A DNA stretch of 37,382 bases from Pseudomonadota bacterium (GTDB lineage Bacteria > Desulfobacterota > JAPLJL01). The notes under the pieces were generated by a model. It was not told where the DNA came from. It searched no databases and worked only from the letters and a program-made list of their open reading frames with translations. Shown one piece after another: positions 29,858 to 37,382 of this stretch. Where the stretch lies: positions 1 through 37,382 of the forward strand of contig JAPLJI010000176.1 of NCBI GenBank assembly GCA_026388655.1, in the 5' to 3' direction. The first letter of the stretch is position 1; each line of letters starts with the position of its first letter. The translations under genes and the position numbers were made by a program.

Positions 29858-31723
29858 TTATCGTCCTGCTCTCCTTGATCTTCTCAACCAATAAAAACCG
29901 ATCATCCCGAGCGGCAGGGACCCGAACCCCTCCAGGGAGTTGCAGCCGCAACCCTGGCTTTTTTCCTCCCCTGTGGGCGGAGCGTAGGTAACGGTGACGT
30001 CCCATTCCTGGGCATCCGTACCCCGGCAATTTTCCGCCTCGACCTTCAGATGATTGACCCCGATCTGGGTGTCATTCGGAACCCAGGTTAAAAGCCCGGT
30101 CCCGGACTCCACTGAAACCCCGGTCGGGTAATCCCGCAGGCGATATTCCAGGGGCGGATTCCCCTGGGCCGCCAGCTGGTACCGATAAGGTTCTGCCATC
30201 GGGGCTTCCACCCCGGGGATCGAGGTAATCATTGGAGCGATGATCGGATTGGTGCCGGGATCCACCGTCAGGGAAAAAAGCAGGCGTCCCGGGTTGGAAG
30301 GGTCAACCTTGATATTGTCGAGGGAGATGCCACTGCCGCCGCCGCAATAGGTCTGGCTCGCCGGGGCGGTATTTTCGTTAAAGGAAGCCCCCCCGTTCCA
30401 GTAATCCAGAGAATCACAGTAATATCCGGTACTGCTGGGACAGGGGTGGGAGGCACTCGCGATCGGGTAGCTGCCGGGTATTTCCAGATTATAGGCGGCA
30501 TCCGCCTGCTCGAGTGCCACCAGAAAATGCTGGGTACAGCAGTCGGTGCTGGTGGCCGGGTAACAGGGTTCGTCGTTGGGAGTCCCATAGGCCTCTCCGG
30601 CCCACTTGTTCTCATCCACATGCCAGATCAAAAGGCCGCGGGCCGGGAGCAGCTCGTCATTCCCCTCGGCGGTATTGAAGGTGGCCAGGAAATATTCGTT
30701 TCCCGGGGCGCGGTTGGGATAAAGAAGATACCCTTCCCCCGAGGTCTCCACGGGCGAAAGCTCCGCCGGGCAGAGATTGGCGTCAGCCGGTTTTTCCTTC
30801 AGCCAGCCGAGCTTATGCCGCGGCCAGGCGGAGAGATAAACCGGGGGGTTGAGGTAAAGACCGTAGGCCATCAGGTCATAAAATCCGAGCCCCCGTGATT
30901 GTTCCAAATTGGGATCGTAAAGGTCGGGAACACCCCAGACGTGGCAATATTCGTGGGCGAAAACCCCAATCCCGCTTTTCCCGAGGACCTGGTCTTTTTC
31001 CGGCCCCATCGCGTACTTGATTCCGACCCCATCCACGATGAAGTTGTCCAGCTCGACGCTGTGCGACCAGATATCCCCGCAACCTGACTTCTGTTGACAC
31101 TGCTCCTCCCCGTAACCGGGATGAATGACAATGATGGACTCGGCGACACCGTCACCGTTGTTGTCAAATTTAGAAAGGTCAAGACTGGAAAGGTTAGGAC
31201 CACCTTTATTGTGTGCGCATATGACCGCTTCTTTAGCGAACTCTGGCCCCTGGTGGGCCTGGGGAATCCCCCCCTTCCCGTAATCGGAATGCGTCCCGGT
31301 GGCCGTATCCGGGCATAAAAACAATTCGCTGCTGCCATTCTGCTCCCCGGGACGATTGAACCGAAACTGGCCGGCGGCCATGTCCTCAAAAAAGAGAACA
31401 AAAGATCTCCCGGCGTAAGCCCCGCTGCCGCCGTTTCCGAAATAGAGATCCGAGAAATAAGCCTGGGCGTCGGCGGAAAAGGCGACATCCGAAAAACTCA
31501 TCATTATCACCAGCAGATTGTAACTGCCCTGGGGTTGGATTATAGCCTCGGGGAAGAAACCCTTTAACCCGACCGCGGCGGCGTGGGATTTTAAATAATT
31601 CAGCTCAAAACCGATTCCCGCCTCCGGAAAACGGGGGTCGGGAGGCGGCAGGGCCCGGGCCGGGGCGGGAAAACTAAAGACCAGGAAACTCAAGATCAAT
31701 CCCTTGATAATACTATTTTTCAA
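29858..31723 (-). CDS. Secreted M6-family zinc metalloprotease with C-terminal anchor tail
   Basis: 621 aa from a TTG start at 31723 (AGG seven bases upstream). A signal peptide covers about 1-24 (LILSFLVFSFPAPARA). The peptidase core carries HEYCHVWGVPDLYD near 257, the HExxHxxGxPDLYD zinc site of M6 (immune inhibitor A-like) proteases, with SKFDNNGDGVAESIIVIHPG and GLGFYDLMAYG around it. An Ig-like domain (about 500-585, PPLEYRLRDYPTGVSVESG) follows. The end, GCGCNSLEGF then a hydrophobic stretch and RRSRRAGR, has the Cys-hydrophobic-Arg layout of MYXO-CTERM-like sorting signals. It is probably anchored at the cell surface or released. It degrades extracellular protein. Confidence 0.9.
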   Translation of the reverse strand: MKNSIIKGLILSFLVFSFPAPARALPPPDPRFPEAGIGFELNYLKSHAAAVGLKGFFPEAIIQPQGSYNLLVIMMSFSDVAFSADAQAYFSDLYFGNGGSGAYAGRSFVLFFEDMAAGQFRFNRPGEQNGSSELFLCPDTATGTHSDYGKGGIPQAHQGPEFAKEAVICAHNKGGPNLSSLDLSKFDNNGDGVAESIIVIHPGYGEEQCQQKSGCGDIWSHSVELDNFIVDGVGIKYAMGPEKDQVLGKSGIGVFAHEYCHVWGVPDLYDPNLEQSRGLGFYDLMAYGLYLNPPVYLSAWPRHKLGWLKEKPADANLCPAELSPVETSGEGYLLYPNRAPGNEYFLATFNTAEGNDELLPARGLLIWHVDENKWAGEAYGTPNDEPCYPATSTDCCTQHFLVALEQADAAYNLEIPGSYPIASASHPCPSSTGYYCDSLDYWNGGASFNENTAPASQTYCGGGSGISLDNIKVDPSNPGRLLFSLTVDPGTNPIIAPMITSIPGVEAPMAEPYRYQLAAQGNPPLEYRLRDYPTGVSVESGTGLLTWVPNDTQIGVNHLKVEAENCRGTDAQEWDVTVTYAPPTGEEKSQGCGCNSLEGFGSLPLGMIGFYWLRRSRRAGR

Positions 31724-31786
31724 ATATTACCTTTTTCCTTTTTCACCGAAAGTTTGCCCTACTCCCCAGCCTTTATCAACCACCGC

Positions 31787-32470
31787 TTAACTTATTGAGA
31801 ATACCCGGTCTCTTATTATGGGGCAACCCTCACAGCGGGGTACCTTGCGACAATGGGTTTTCCCCAGCCGGACCAGAAGGGCGTGAAACTCATTGAAAAA
31901 ACGCTCATCCGGTTCCAGGCTGGCCATCACCATTTCCTGGACCTCCCCATAGCTGGCCTTTTCCGCGATCAAACCCTGGCAGCGGAAAATCCGGCCGGTA
32001 TATGCGTCGACAACAAAAATGGGATAATGACCGGCGTATAAAACAATTGAATCCGCGGTTTCCGGTCCGATTCCCCGCACCCCTAAAAGCCCCTCCCGGA
32101 GATTTTCCCGGCCGGAAGCCAGCATTTTTTCGAGATCCCCGCCGTAATCCGCCCGCAAAAACCGGAGAAATTCCATCAGGGTCCGGGATTTCTGCCGGAA
32201 ATACCCGGCCGGCCGGATATATTCGGAAAGCTCCCCGGCCTCCAGCTCTCCCATCTTTTTCGGGTCCAGAAGCTTCACCCGTTTGAGATTATCCAGCGCC
32301 CGGGTGACATTGGCCCAGTTAGTATTCTGGGTGAGGATCGCCCCCACGATCATCTCAAAAGCCCCCTCCGCCGGCCACCAGCCCTGGGGTCCATAGGCTC
32401 CGGCCAGACGGCGATAAATTCTCAATAATTTTTCCCGGGGCCGCCCGGACCGGCCGGTTTTTAGCTTCAT
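31787..32470 (-). CDS. Endonuclease III-like DNA glycosylase
   Basis: 227 aa of the HhH-GPD superfamily. It has AFEMIVGAILTQNTNWANVT, the helix-hairpin-helix LLGVRGIGPETADSI (128-142) and the catalytic Asp in FVVDAYTGR (D155). Canonical endonuclease III has a Lys in the hairpin (GxGRKTAN) that makes it a lyase; here it is Glu (E137), so this should be a monofunctional base glycosylase, as in MagIII-type enzymes. Only three cysteines (C207, C213, C216) are seen where a 4Fe-4S site needs four, so the cluster may be lost. It repairs damaged (perhaps alkylated) bases. Confidence 0.87.
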   Translation of the reverse strand: MKLKTGRSGRPREKLLRIYRRLAGAYGPQGWWPAEGAFEMIVGAILTQNTNWANVTRALDNLKRVKLLDPKKMGELEAGELSEYIRPAGYFRQKSRTLMEFLRFLRADYGGDLEKMLASGRENLREGLLGVRGIGPETADSIVLYAGHYPIFVVDAYTGRIFRCQGLIAEKASYGEVQEMVMASLEPDERFFNEFHALLVRLGKTHCRKVPRCEGCPIIRDRVFSIS

Positions 32471-32731
32471 TAATTAATAAATCTGAATTTCAGGCGGGTC
32501 GGAGCGAAACAAAATAAATCAGACCGTTACAACATACTTAAAATGTCACCCTGAGCGCTAGCGAAGGGTCTGGTTTTCCTGGCTTCTCCTTCGGAAGAGA
32601 GATTCTTCTCCCCCGCCACAGGCGGGGGCTCAGAATGACAAAGTGGGTATTTTTCAACGGTCTCTAATATTAAAATTGTCCAGATTTTTCAATTAAAATC
32701 CGGGCTTAAAATATTTGACTTCGGACTTTTT
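32471..32731. other. Gap between the argS operon end and the glycosylase, with MITE-like repeat
   Basis: About 260 bases without a gene. The repeat at 32545-32640 fills the middle; AT-rich DNA flanks it. A terminator for the argS operon may lie here but I cannot place it. Confidence 0.45.
32545..32640. repeat. MITE-like repeat with GTCANNCTGAG ends
   Basis: About 96 bases bounded by gtcaccctgag and ctcagaatgac, inverted ends matching in 9 of 11 positions, with an internal hairpin cccccgcc-aca-ggcggggg. It resembles small non-autonomous elements common in deltaproteobacterial-type genomes. Confidence 0.65.
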
Positions 32732-32938
32732 TTACCCCGGCTTCACTTCCACCCGGAATTCGGAGGTGATGGGGTCATAAACCAGGTAGTAACTTCTCTG
32801 GTTATCGATGCTTTTGAACTCCATTTTCCGGTCGAAATTGGTCTTGGCGCTGGTGATCAGGAACTTCAGGTATTCAACCTTCTTTTCCTTGATTTCCCGG
32901 AGATCCTCGAGTCCCCGGGGGTCGCCGGTAAGCTTCAA
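32732..32938 (-). CDS. Small protein downstream of SPOR gene
   Basis: 68 aa from a TTG at 32938, chosen for AGGAG five bases upstream; it starts eight bases after the SPOR gene stop, so it is the last gene of the argS operon. It is Lys/Glu-rich at the start (LEDLREIKEKKVEYLKFLI) and ends RSYYLVYDPITSEFRVEVKPG. It is soluble, with no signal peptide and no family I recognise. A longer frame reading upstream to 33121 is only a shadow of the SPOR gene in another frame. Confidence 0.6.
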   Translation of the reverse strand: MKLTGDPRGLEDLREIKEKKVEYLKFLITSAKTNFDRKMEFKSIDNQRSYYLVYDPITSEFRVEVKPG

Positions 32939-32946
32939 GCCCGCTC

Positions 32947-33744
32947 CTAATCCATCTGAGCGACAAACCCGCGAAGATGGATCTGCGTTTCCAGTTCCTT
33001 CTGGTACCTGGTGGCGATCTCCTTGGTGGTAAAACGGCCCACCCGGACACGGTGCCAGGTTCCTTTCCCGGGGATTTCCGCGGAGGTGAGGAAAGCCGGA
33101 TACTTTCTTTCCCGGAGCCACCGGACCAGGTTCTGAGCCTGATCCCGCTCCAGAAAAGAGGAAATCTGGATGGTGTATTTGCCTTCATTCGCCGGCTCGG
33201 CGGCTTTCGGTTTCCGTGCCGTCGCCACCTTGGTGGAAGCCGGTTTGGCCTTCTTCTGGGTCTTGGCGGCGGGGGCCGGGGCCGCTTTCTCGGCTTCGGC
33301 CGGGACCGCGGGGGCGATCTCCTCGGGCTGGCTTTCCGGTTGGCCCTGGGGCTGGGCCGGGGCCTGGATCCCGACTCCTTTTCCCTTTACCAGGGAATCA
33401 TAATAAGTGTATTGCATCTTTTCCTGCCCGGTTGGAGGTTTTCCCATCCCTTCCGGAGCGTTCACGGCAGGTTCCTCCCCGGCGGGGGCGGGGTGCAGGG
33501 CCGCTTCGGTTTCCGCGCCCGGATAGGCCCCGGAATCCCCGGCTTCGGCCTTTTCCCCTTCGGGTGAAGCCGTCTCGGAAACCGCCGCCGGCGGGGCCTG
33601 GGATCTCTCGATTCTCCGGCCCACAAAGACCCCCAGGATGAAGACCAGGATTGCGAATAACAGTAAGCCGGCGATGATCAGGTATAGCTCCCTCGCCTCC
33701 AAGCTGACTTCATACTGATTGCCCATTTTCTTTGCCCCATCCAT
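32947..33744 (-). CDS. SPOR-domain membrane protein
   Basis: 265 aa. A cytoplasmic start is followed by one membrane helix at about 20-42 (LYLIIAGLLLFAILVFILGV), then a long Pro/Ala/Glu-rich periplasmic linker, then a SPOR domain at about 188-262 (YTIQISSFLERDQAQNLVRW, WHRVRVGRFTTKEIATRYQK). SPOR domains bind denuded glycan strands of septal peptidoglycan, so it should sit at the division site as a bitopic inner-membrane protein. GGAGG precedes the ATG. It follows argS by 37 bases, an arrangement also seen in deltaproteobacteria. Confidence 0.88.
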   Translation of the reverse strand: MDGAKKMGNQYEVSLEARELYLIIAGLLLFAILVFILGVFVGRRIERSQAPPAAVSETASPEGEKAEAGDSGAYPGAETEAALHPAPAGEEPAVNAPEGMGKPPTGQEKMQYTYYDSLVKGKGVGIQAPAQPQGQPESQPEEIAPAVPAEAEKAAPAPAAKTQKKAKPASTKVATARKPKAAEPANEGKYTIQISSFLERDQAQNLVRWLRERKYPAFLTSAEIPGKGTWHRVRVGRFTTKEIATRYQKELETQIHLRGFVAQMD

Positions 33745-33781
33745 ATCTTTCCTCCTTATTTTTTTTCCTAGCTAACCCATT

Positions 33782-35665
33782 CTACATCTTTTCCGGCGCT
33801 TGGATACCCAAAATATCCAAGCCTTTCTTGATCACCACCTGGATGGAATCGCAAAGGGCCAGGCGGGCATAAGTTAATTTTAACTCCCCCGGTTCGAAAT
33901 TCCTTTCCCTTTCATCTTGATTGCTGATTTTCTCTGGTTCCAGATCCTTTTCTCCCCGATCATTCTGACTTTGACCTTCGACCTTTGACCTTTGACCTTC
34001 CCCTGACCTTTGAACTTCCCTCGTTTTTTTTGAGGGGAGCACCCGGTGATCATGGTAATAACGGTGAAAATTCCCGGCCAGTTCCAGGAGGTAAGCGGTC
34101 AGGTGATGAGGCTCCAGCGCCCGGGCGCTTTCCCGGACCAGGTTGGGAAACCAGGCCATCTGCCGGAGCAAGACCTGTTCTTCCGGAAGGGTGAGCAGGC
34201 CCAGGTCCCATTCCGGGAACGGAAAGGATATCCCCATCCGGCGGGCTTCTTCGCGGATACTGGCAACCCGCGCGTGGGCGTACTGCACGTAATAAACCGG
34301 ATTCTCCGGCGCCTGCTTTTTCGCGAGCTCGAGGTCGAAATCCAGATGGCTGTCCGCCTTCCGGAAGAGGAAGAAAAAACGGGCGGCGTCGCGGCCCACC
34401 TCCGCCACGAGTTCGGCGAGCGTGATGAATTCCCCCGAGCGCGTGGACATGGAGACCGGTTTCCCCGCCCGCAGAAGATTGACGAACTGGATCAGGATCA
34501 CCTTTAAATTTTCGGCCGGATAACCCAGGGCCTGGATCGCGGCCCGGACCCGGGGAATATACCCGTGGTGATCCGACCCCCAGATATTGACGATCTGGTC
34601 AAAACCCCGCGCGAATTTTTCCCGGTGGTAGGCGATATCGGAGGCGAAGTAGGTTTTTTCGCCCGTGCTCCGGATCAGGACCCGGTCTTTCTCTTCCCCG
34701 AAGGCATCCTTGGATTTGAACCAGGTGGCCCCCTCGCGTTTTTCCAGATAATCTTTTTTCTCCAGTTCGGCCAGAACCTGGTCCACTTTCCCGGAGCGAT
34801 AGATCTCCTCTTCGCTGACCCACCGGTCAAAAACAACCCCGAACCGTTCCAGGTCATCCTTGATCCCCTGGAGAACGCTCTGGCCGGCGTAAACCCCGAT
34901 GGCTCGAATCCATTCCTCCCGGGCCCGCTCCGGGGGGGGCCAGAAATCGGCCGGCTGCTTGGTCAGATTCCGGGCCAGGTCCAGAATATAACTTCCCTGA
35001 TAGCCATCAGCGGGAAACTCGACCGCGGGCATACCGTTTATTATTTCATCCAATCCTGAGCCCGGATAGAACCTTTCCTGGAAACGCGCGAGCACCGACT
35101 GCCCCAGCAGGTTGATCTGTCTCCCGACATTATTGATGTAATATTCCTTCCAGACCTGGAAGCCGCTGACCGAGAGGAGGTTGGCCAGGCTGTCTCCGAC
35201 CGCCGCTCCCCGGCCGTGCCCGACGTGGAGGGGCCCGGTGGGGTTGGCGCTGACAAACTCGATCATCACCCGCTGCCCCGCTCCCAGGCTGGAATCGCCG
35301 TAAGCCCCGCGCTCTTTCTGAATCCGCCCGAGAACCGAACCCCAGACCCGCTTTTTCAGAAGAAAATTCAGGAAACCGCCCCCGGCGGCCTCGACCCGGT
35401 CCAGTTCGCCTTCCGGATCCAGCTCGATCCAGGCAGCGATTTTTTCCGCCAGCTTCCGGGGGGGCATCCGGAGCTTTCCGGCCAGGCGGAAAGCCACGTT
35501 GCAGGCCAGATCCCCGAATTCCGATCTCCGGGGAAGCTCAATGGTCACCTCGTATTCCGGGAGCTCGGCCGGGATCGACCCTTCCGCCTGGCCCCGGGCC
35601 AGGGCGTCCCGGATTAACCCGGCAATTTTTTCCCTGAGAATTTCCAGATCGAATTGCGATCCCAT
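33782..35665 (-). CDS. argS: Arginyl-tRNA synthetase with repeat-encoded insertion
   Basis: 627 aa, about 50 to 60 longer than usual. It has the N-terminal domain (LPRRSEFGDLACNVAFRLAG), class I HIGH motif ANPTGPLHVGHGRGAAVGD and the KMSKS-equivalent VSMSTRSGEFITLAELV. The C-terminal anticodon (DALR) domain includes LTYARLALCDSIQVVIKKGL and ends LGIQAPEKM. Between HRVLPSKK and LTYARLAL is an extra stretch of about 50 residues (roughly 546-595), rich in Glu, Gln, Arg and Ser (REVQRSGEGQRSKVEGQSQ). It is encoded by low-complexity DNA of the intergenic tttgacctt family (about 33893-34030). It charges tRNA-Arg. The insertion sits in an exposed loop and the reading frame is kept, so the enzyme is probably active. 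Confidence 0.95.
   Translation of the reverse strand: MGSQFDLEILREKIAGLIRDALARGQAEGSIPAELPEYEVTIELPRRSEFGDLACNVAFRLAGKLRMPPRKLAEKIAAWIELDPEGELDRVEAAGGGFLNFLLKKRVWGSVLGRIQKERGAYGDSSLGAGQRVMIEFVSANPTGPLHVGHGRGAAVGDSLANLLSVSGFQVWKEYYINNVGRQINLLGQSVLARFQERFYPGSGLDEIINGMPAVEFPADGYQGSYILDLARNLTKQPADFWPPPERAREEWIRAIGVYAGQSVLQGIKDDLERFGVVFDRWVSEEEIYRSGKVDQVLAELEKKDYLEKREGATWFKSKDAFGEEKDRVLIRSTGEKTYFASDIAYHREKFARGFDQIVNIWGSDHHGYIPRVRAAIQALGYPAENLKVILIQFVNLLRAGKPVSMSTRSGEFITLAELVAEVGRDAARFFFLFRKADSHLDFDLELAKKQAPENPVYYVQYAHARVASIREEARRMGISFPFPEWDLGLLTLPEEQVLLRQMAWFPNLVRESARALEPHHLTAYLLELAGNFHRYYHDHRVLPSKKTREVQRSGEGQRSKVEGQSQNDRGEKDLEPEKISNQDERERNFEPGELKLTYARLALCDSIQVVIKKGLDILGIQAPEKM
33960..34025. repeat. 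Low-complexity TTTGACCTT repeat inserted in argS
   Basis: A run of variants of tttgaccttcgacctttgac and cctgacctttgaacttccc. The same style of run lies between genes at 17501-17533 and 35718-35738. Here it is translated in frame inside argS. Confidence 0.7.
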
Positions 35666-35701
35666 TGGTTTGATTCTAACAACGGTGGTTTCCCTGTCAA
35701 T

Positions 35702-35753
35702 TTAACCATTTTTCTCCCTCGAACCCTTGAACCCCTGAAGGAAAAATGGTTAA
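35702..35753. repeat. 13-bp inverted repeat between argS and the MFS gene
   Basis: TTAACCATTTTTC (35702-35714) and GAAAAATGGTTAA (35741-35753) are exact reverse complements around a 26-base spacer made of gaacccttgaacccctgaa-type sequence. It ends nine bases before the MFS start and lies between two divergent genes, so it may be an operator, an mRNA hairpin or a mobile repeat unit. Confidence 0.6.
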
Positions 35754-35762
35754 TTTCTACAA

Positions 35763-36950
35763 ATGACCGAAGTAGACTCACGATTATTCAGCCGGGAGGA
35801 GGTTCGTTCCATCATCGGAACCAGTTCGGTCCTCGGGCTGCGCATGCTGGGAATGGCCATGGTTCTCCCGGTTTTCACCCTTTTCTCCGGCCAGCTGGCC
35901 GGAGCGAATCATTTCCTTTCCGGGCTGGCCCTGGGCGCTTACGGCCTGACCCAGGCCATAACCCAGGTACCCCTGGGCCGTTGGAGCGACCGCCTGGGGC
36001 GCAAGCCGGTGGTGCTCATCTGCCTTTCCATTTTCTGCGGCGCCAGCGTCCTGGCCGCCCTGGCCGATAACATTTATCTCCTGATTTTCGCCCGGCTCCT
36101 GCAGGGGGCCGGGGCCATCTCCTCGGTGGCCTACGCCTGGATCGCCGACGCGATCGAGGAAAATCGCCGGAACCGAGCCATGGCTTACATCGGGATGGGC
36201 ATCGGGATCGCCCTGGCTTTCGGCCTGATCGTGGGTCCGATCATCGGAGGAACCATCGGCCTGCGCTCGCTTTTCTGGATCTGCGCCCTGACCTCTTTTC
36301 TCTCCATTCTCTACATGATCCTTTTCATGGAAGACCCGCCGAGAAAAGAACCTCACCGGGAGATCGATTTTGACTCCGCCCAGTTCCGCTCGGTTCTCGG
36401 AAACCGGGATCTCTGGGCCCTCTACCTCTGCGGCTTTTTAAGCTATACCACCCTGACCGCGGTCTTTTTCATGCTTCCCCTCCTCCTGCAAAATTACCTC
36501 GAACCGGTAAACTTCTGGATGCTCCTGCTCCCGCTCTCCGCCCTGGGAATGGTGACCATGATTTCCAGCTCGCGCCTGGCCGACCAGGGAAAAACCCGGA
36601 CGGTACTGATGGTGGGATTCTTTCTGGTTATTTTCACCGGGACCTCGCTGATTTTCAGTGGTTCCTACCTGATCGTCTACCTGGCCATTTTCGCCTATTA
36701 CCTCGGCTACTCCATTCTCGAACCCATCCTGGCCACCGCGGTAACCAAATTCGCCCGCCCGGACATCCGCGGAACCACGGTGGGGGTCTTTAACATGTTC
36801 CAGGCCATCGGAAATTTTTTCGGCGGAATCCTGGCCGGGGGGCTTTACTTCCTCCACCGGGAACTGCTCTTCGGTGCCATCGCCTTTATTGGGTTTTTGG
36901 GACTCCTCGCGATCCTCTCCCTCCGGCTCAAGCACAAGCCTGGTTTTTAA
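35763..36950 (+). CDS. MFS transporter (drug/metabolite exporter type)
   Basis: 395 aa with about 12 hydrophobic helices. The loop 2-3 signature is clear (QVPLGRWSDRLGRKPVV, motif A), and LLQGAGAISSVAYAWIAD resembles motif B of the drug:proton antiporters, with GPIIGGTIGLRSLFWICAL as the motif C region. Such proteins export small molecules from the inner membrane using the proton gradient. The substrate is unknown. It is divergent from argS with only 97 bases between, and the start is preceded by a long inverted repeat but no strong ribosome binding site. Confidence 0.88.
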   Translation: MTEVDSRLFSREEVRSIIGTSSVLGLRMLGMAMVLPVFTLFSGQLAGANHFLSGLALGAYGLTQAITQVPLGRWSDRLGRKPVVLICLSIFCGASVLAALADNIYLLIFARLLQGAGAISSVAYAWIADAIEENRRNRAMAYIGMGIGIALAFGLIVGPIIGGTIGLRSLFWICALTSFLSILYMILFMEDPPRKEPHREIDFDSAQFRSVLGNRDLWALYLCGFLSYTTLTAVFFMLPLLLQNYLEPVNFWMLLLPLSALGMVTMISSSRLADQGKTRTVLMVGFFLVIFTGTSLIFSGSYLIVYLAIFAYYLGYSILEPILATAVTKFARPDIRGTTVGVFNMFQAIGNFFGGILAGGLYFLHRELLFGAIAFIGFLGLLAILSLRLKHKPGF

Positions 36951-37192
36951 ACTTGATCAGGTATAGATTATTAATAAATCCCAATAACCAAGCACCAATT
37001 ACCAAACAATGACCAGCCAATTGAAAATTACTAATTCCTAATTTCTAATATCTAATGAAATCCCAAATCCAAATTATCAATAATCAATTCAGAAATTTAG
37101 AAATTAGGACTTCGACATTGGTCATTGATTAGAAATTAGAAATTAGTCATTAGAAATTTAGGAGTTTGGGTTCGCCAGGAAATAATCAGATT
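36951..37192. other. Gap between the MFS gene and the Memo-family gene, filled by repeat
   Basis: No gene. The first 60 bases are low-complexity (ccaataaccaagcaccaatt), then copy B of the AATTTCTAAT element. The ribosome binding site of the next gene (AGGAAA at about 37178) lies at the end. Confidence 0.5.
37014..37156 (+). repeat. AATTTCTAAT interspersed repeat element, copy B
   Basis: About 140 AT-rich bases, similar to the reverse complement of 29650-29846. Relative to the genes around it, it has the same orientation as copy A: downstream of one gene and upstream of the next on the same strand. Confidence 0.75.
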
Positions 37193-37382
37193 ATGCTTCG
37201 GAATCCCGCCGTCGCCGATCGTTTCTATCCCGGGAAACCGGAAGCCCTGACCCGGGAACTGAAAACCCTGGTCGAGCCCGCGGATAAAAAGGGGGAAAAA
37301 GAACCCGCCCTGGGCATAGTGGCCCCGCATGCCGGGTATGTTTATTCGGGCCGCGTGGCCGGCCAGGTATATTCCCGGATCG
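37193..37382 (+). CDS. Memo-family protein (AmmeMemoRadiSam protein B-like), N-terminal part
   Basis: 63 residues run off the right edge. My reading gives MLRNPAVADRFYPGKPEALT then a Lys/Glu linker and LGIVAPHAGYVYSGRVAGQV, the N-terminal signature of the Memo/AmmeMemoRadiSam B family (AGrFYP...; aPHAGY.YSG, with the conserved His of the metal site). In bacteria this family is often beside an AMMECR1-domain protein and a radical SAM protein. Its biochemical role in bacteria is not settled. AGGAAA precedes the ATG. Confidence 0.85.
   Translation, partial: MLRNPAVADRFYPGKPEALTRELKTLVEPADKKGEKEPALGIVAPHAGYVYSGRVAGQVYSRI

Noticed and set aside
32939-33121. N-terminal extension of the small protein gene after the SPOR gene
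   Set aside because: It lies inside the SPOR coding region in another frame; a TTG with AGGAG upstream at 32938 explains the gene better.

Overview
The window looks like a chromosomal segment of a free-living, probably anaerobic Gram-negative bacterium with moderately high GC. A Desulfobacterota/Deltaproteobacteria-like genome or a related candidate lineage fits best. The reasons are the argS-SPOR gene pair, the TRAP carrier, FixC/FixX-type electron transfer with HdrD/GlpC-type Fe-S and GlcD-type flavoproteins, an M6 protease with a Cys/hydrophobic/Arg tail, a Memo-family gene, and many short palindromic interspersed repeats. The taxonomic call is inference.

Left part (1-13.6 kb): an APC amino-acid permease cut by the window edge, then an insertion-sequence transposase (DDE integrase), then a large Rhs locus read on the minus strand. 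The main Rhs protein (about 1,910 aa) has MopE-like metal-binding repeats, an Rhs N-terminal domain, YD repeats and an FG-GAP/VCBS block nested between two YD blocks. It is followed by three displaced Rhs C-terminal cassettes (7823-6047, 6040-4261, 4145-2419) and one remnant (2418-2209). Each full cassette repeats the same Rhs core with the same internal hydrophobic pair, ends in PxxxxDxLGL, carries a different C-terminal domain, and is followed by a small unrelated gene that is a candidate immunity gene. One C-terminal domain looks like an M15-type peptidoglycan peptidase, and its neighbour is an exported NTF2-like protein.

Middle part (13.8-24.6 kb, minus strand): the DctM and DctQ subunits of a TRAP transporter without a visible DctP, a secreted protein of unknown family, FixX-like ferredoxin and FixC-like flavoprotein, two GlcD-type FAD oxidoreductases, a two-CCG-domain Fe-S protein, and a TetR regulator with a 16-bp palindrome just upstream. 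I read this as oxidation of an organic (hydroxy)acid or acyl intermediate coupled to the quinone pool, possibly with TRAP import. The substrate is unknown.

Right part (24.7-37.4 kb): a SAM methyltransferase, AspRS, a divergent EF-G-like GTPase lacking two key GTPase residues, a secreted M6 metalloprotease, an endonuclease III-like glycosylase, an argS-SPOR-small ORF operon, a divergent MFS exporter, and the start of a Memo-family gene.

A window-wide theme is interspersed repeats: several palindromic and low-complexity families occur between genes and also inside reading frames (main Rhs gene, argS, transposase 3' end), where they are translated in frame.
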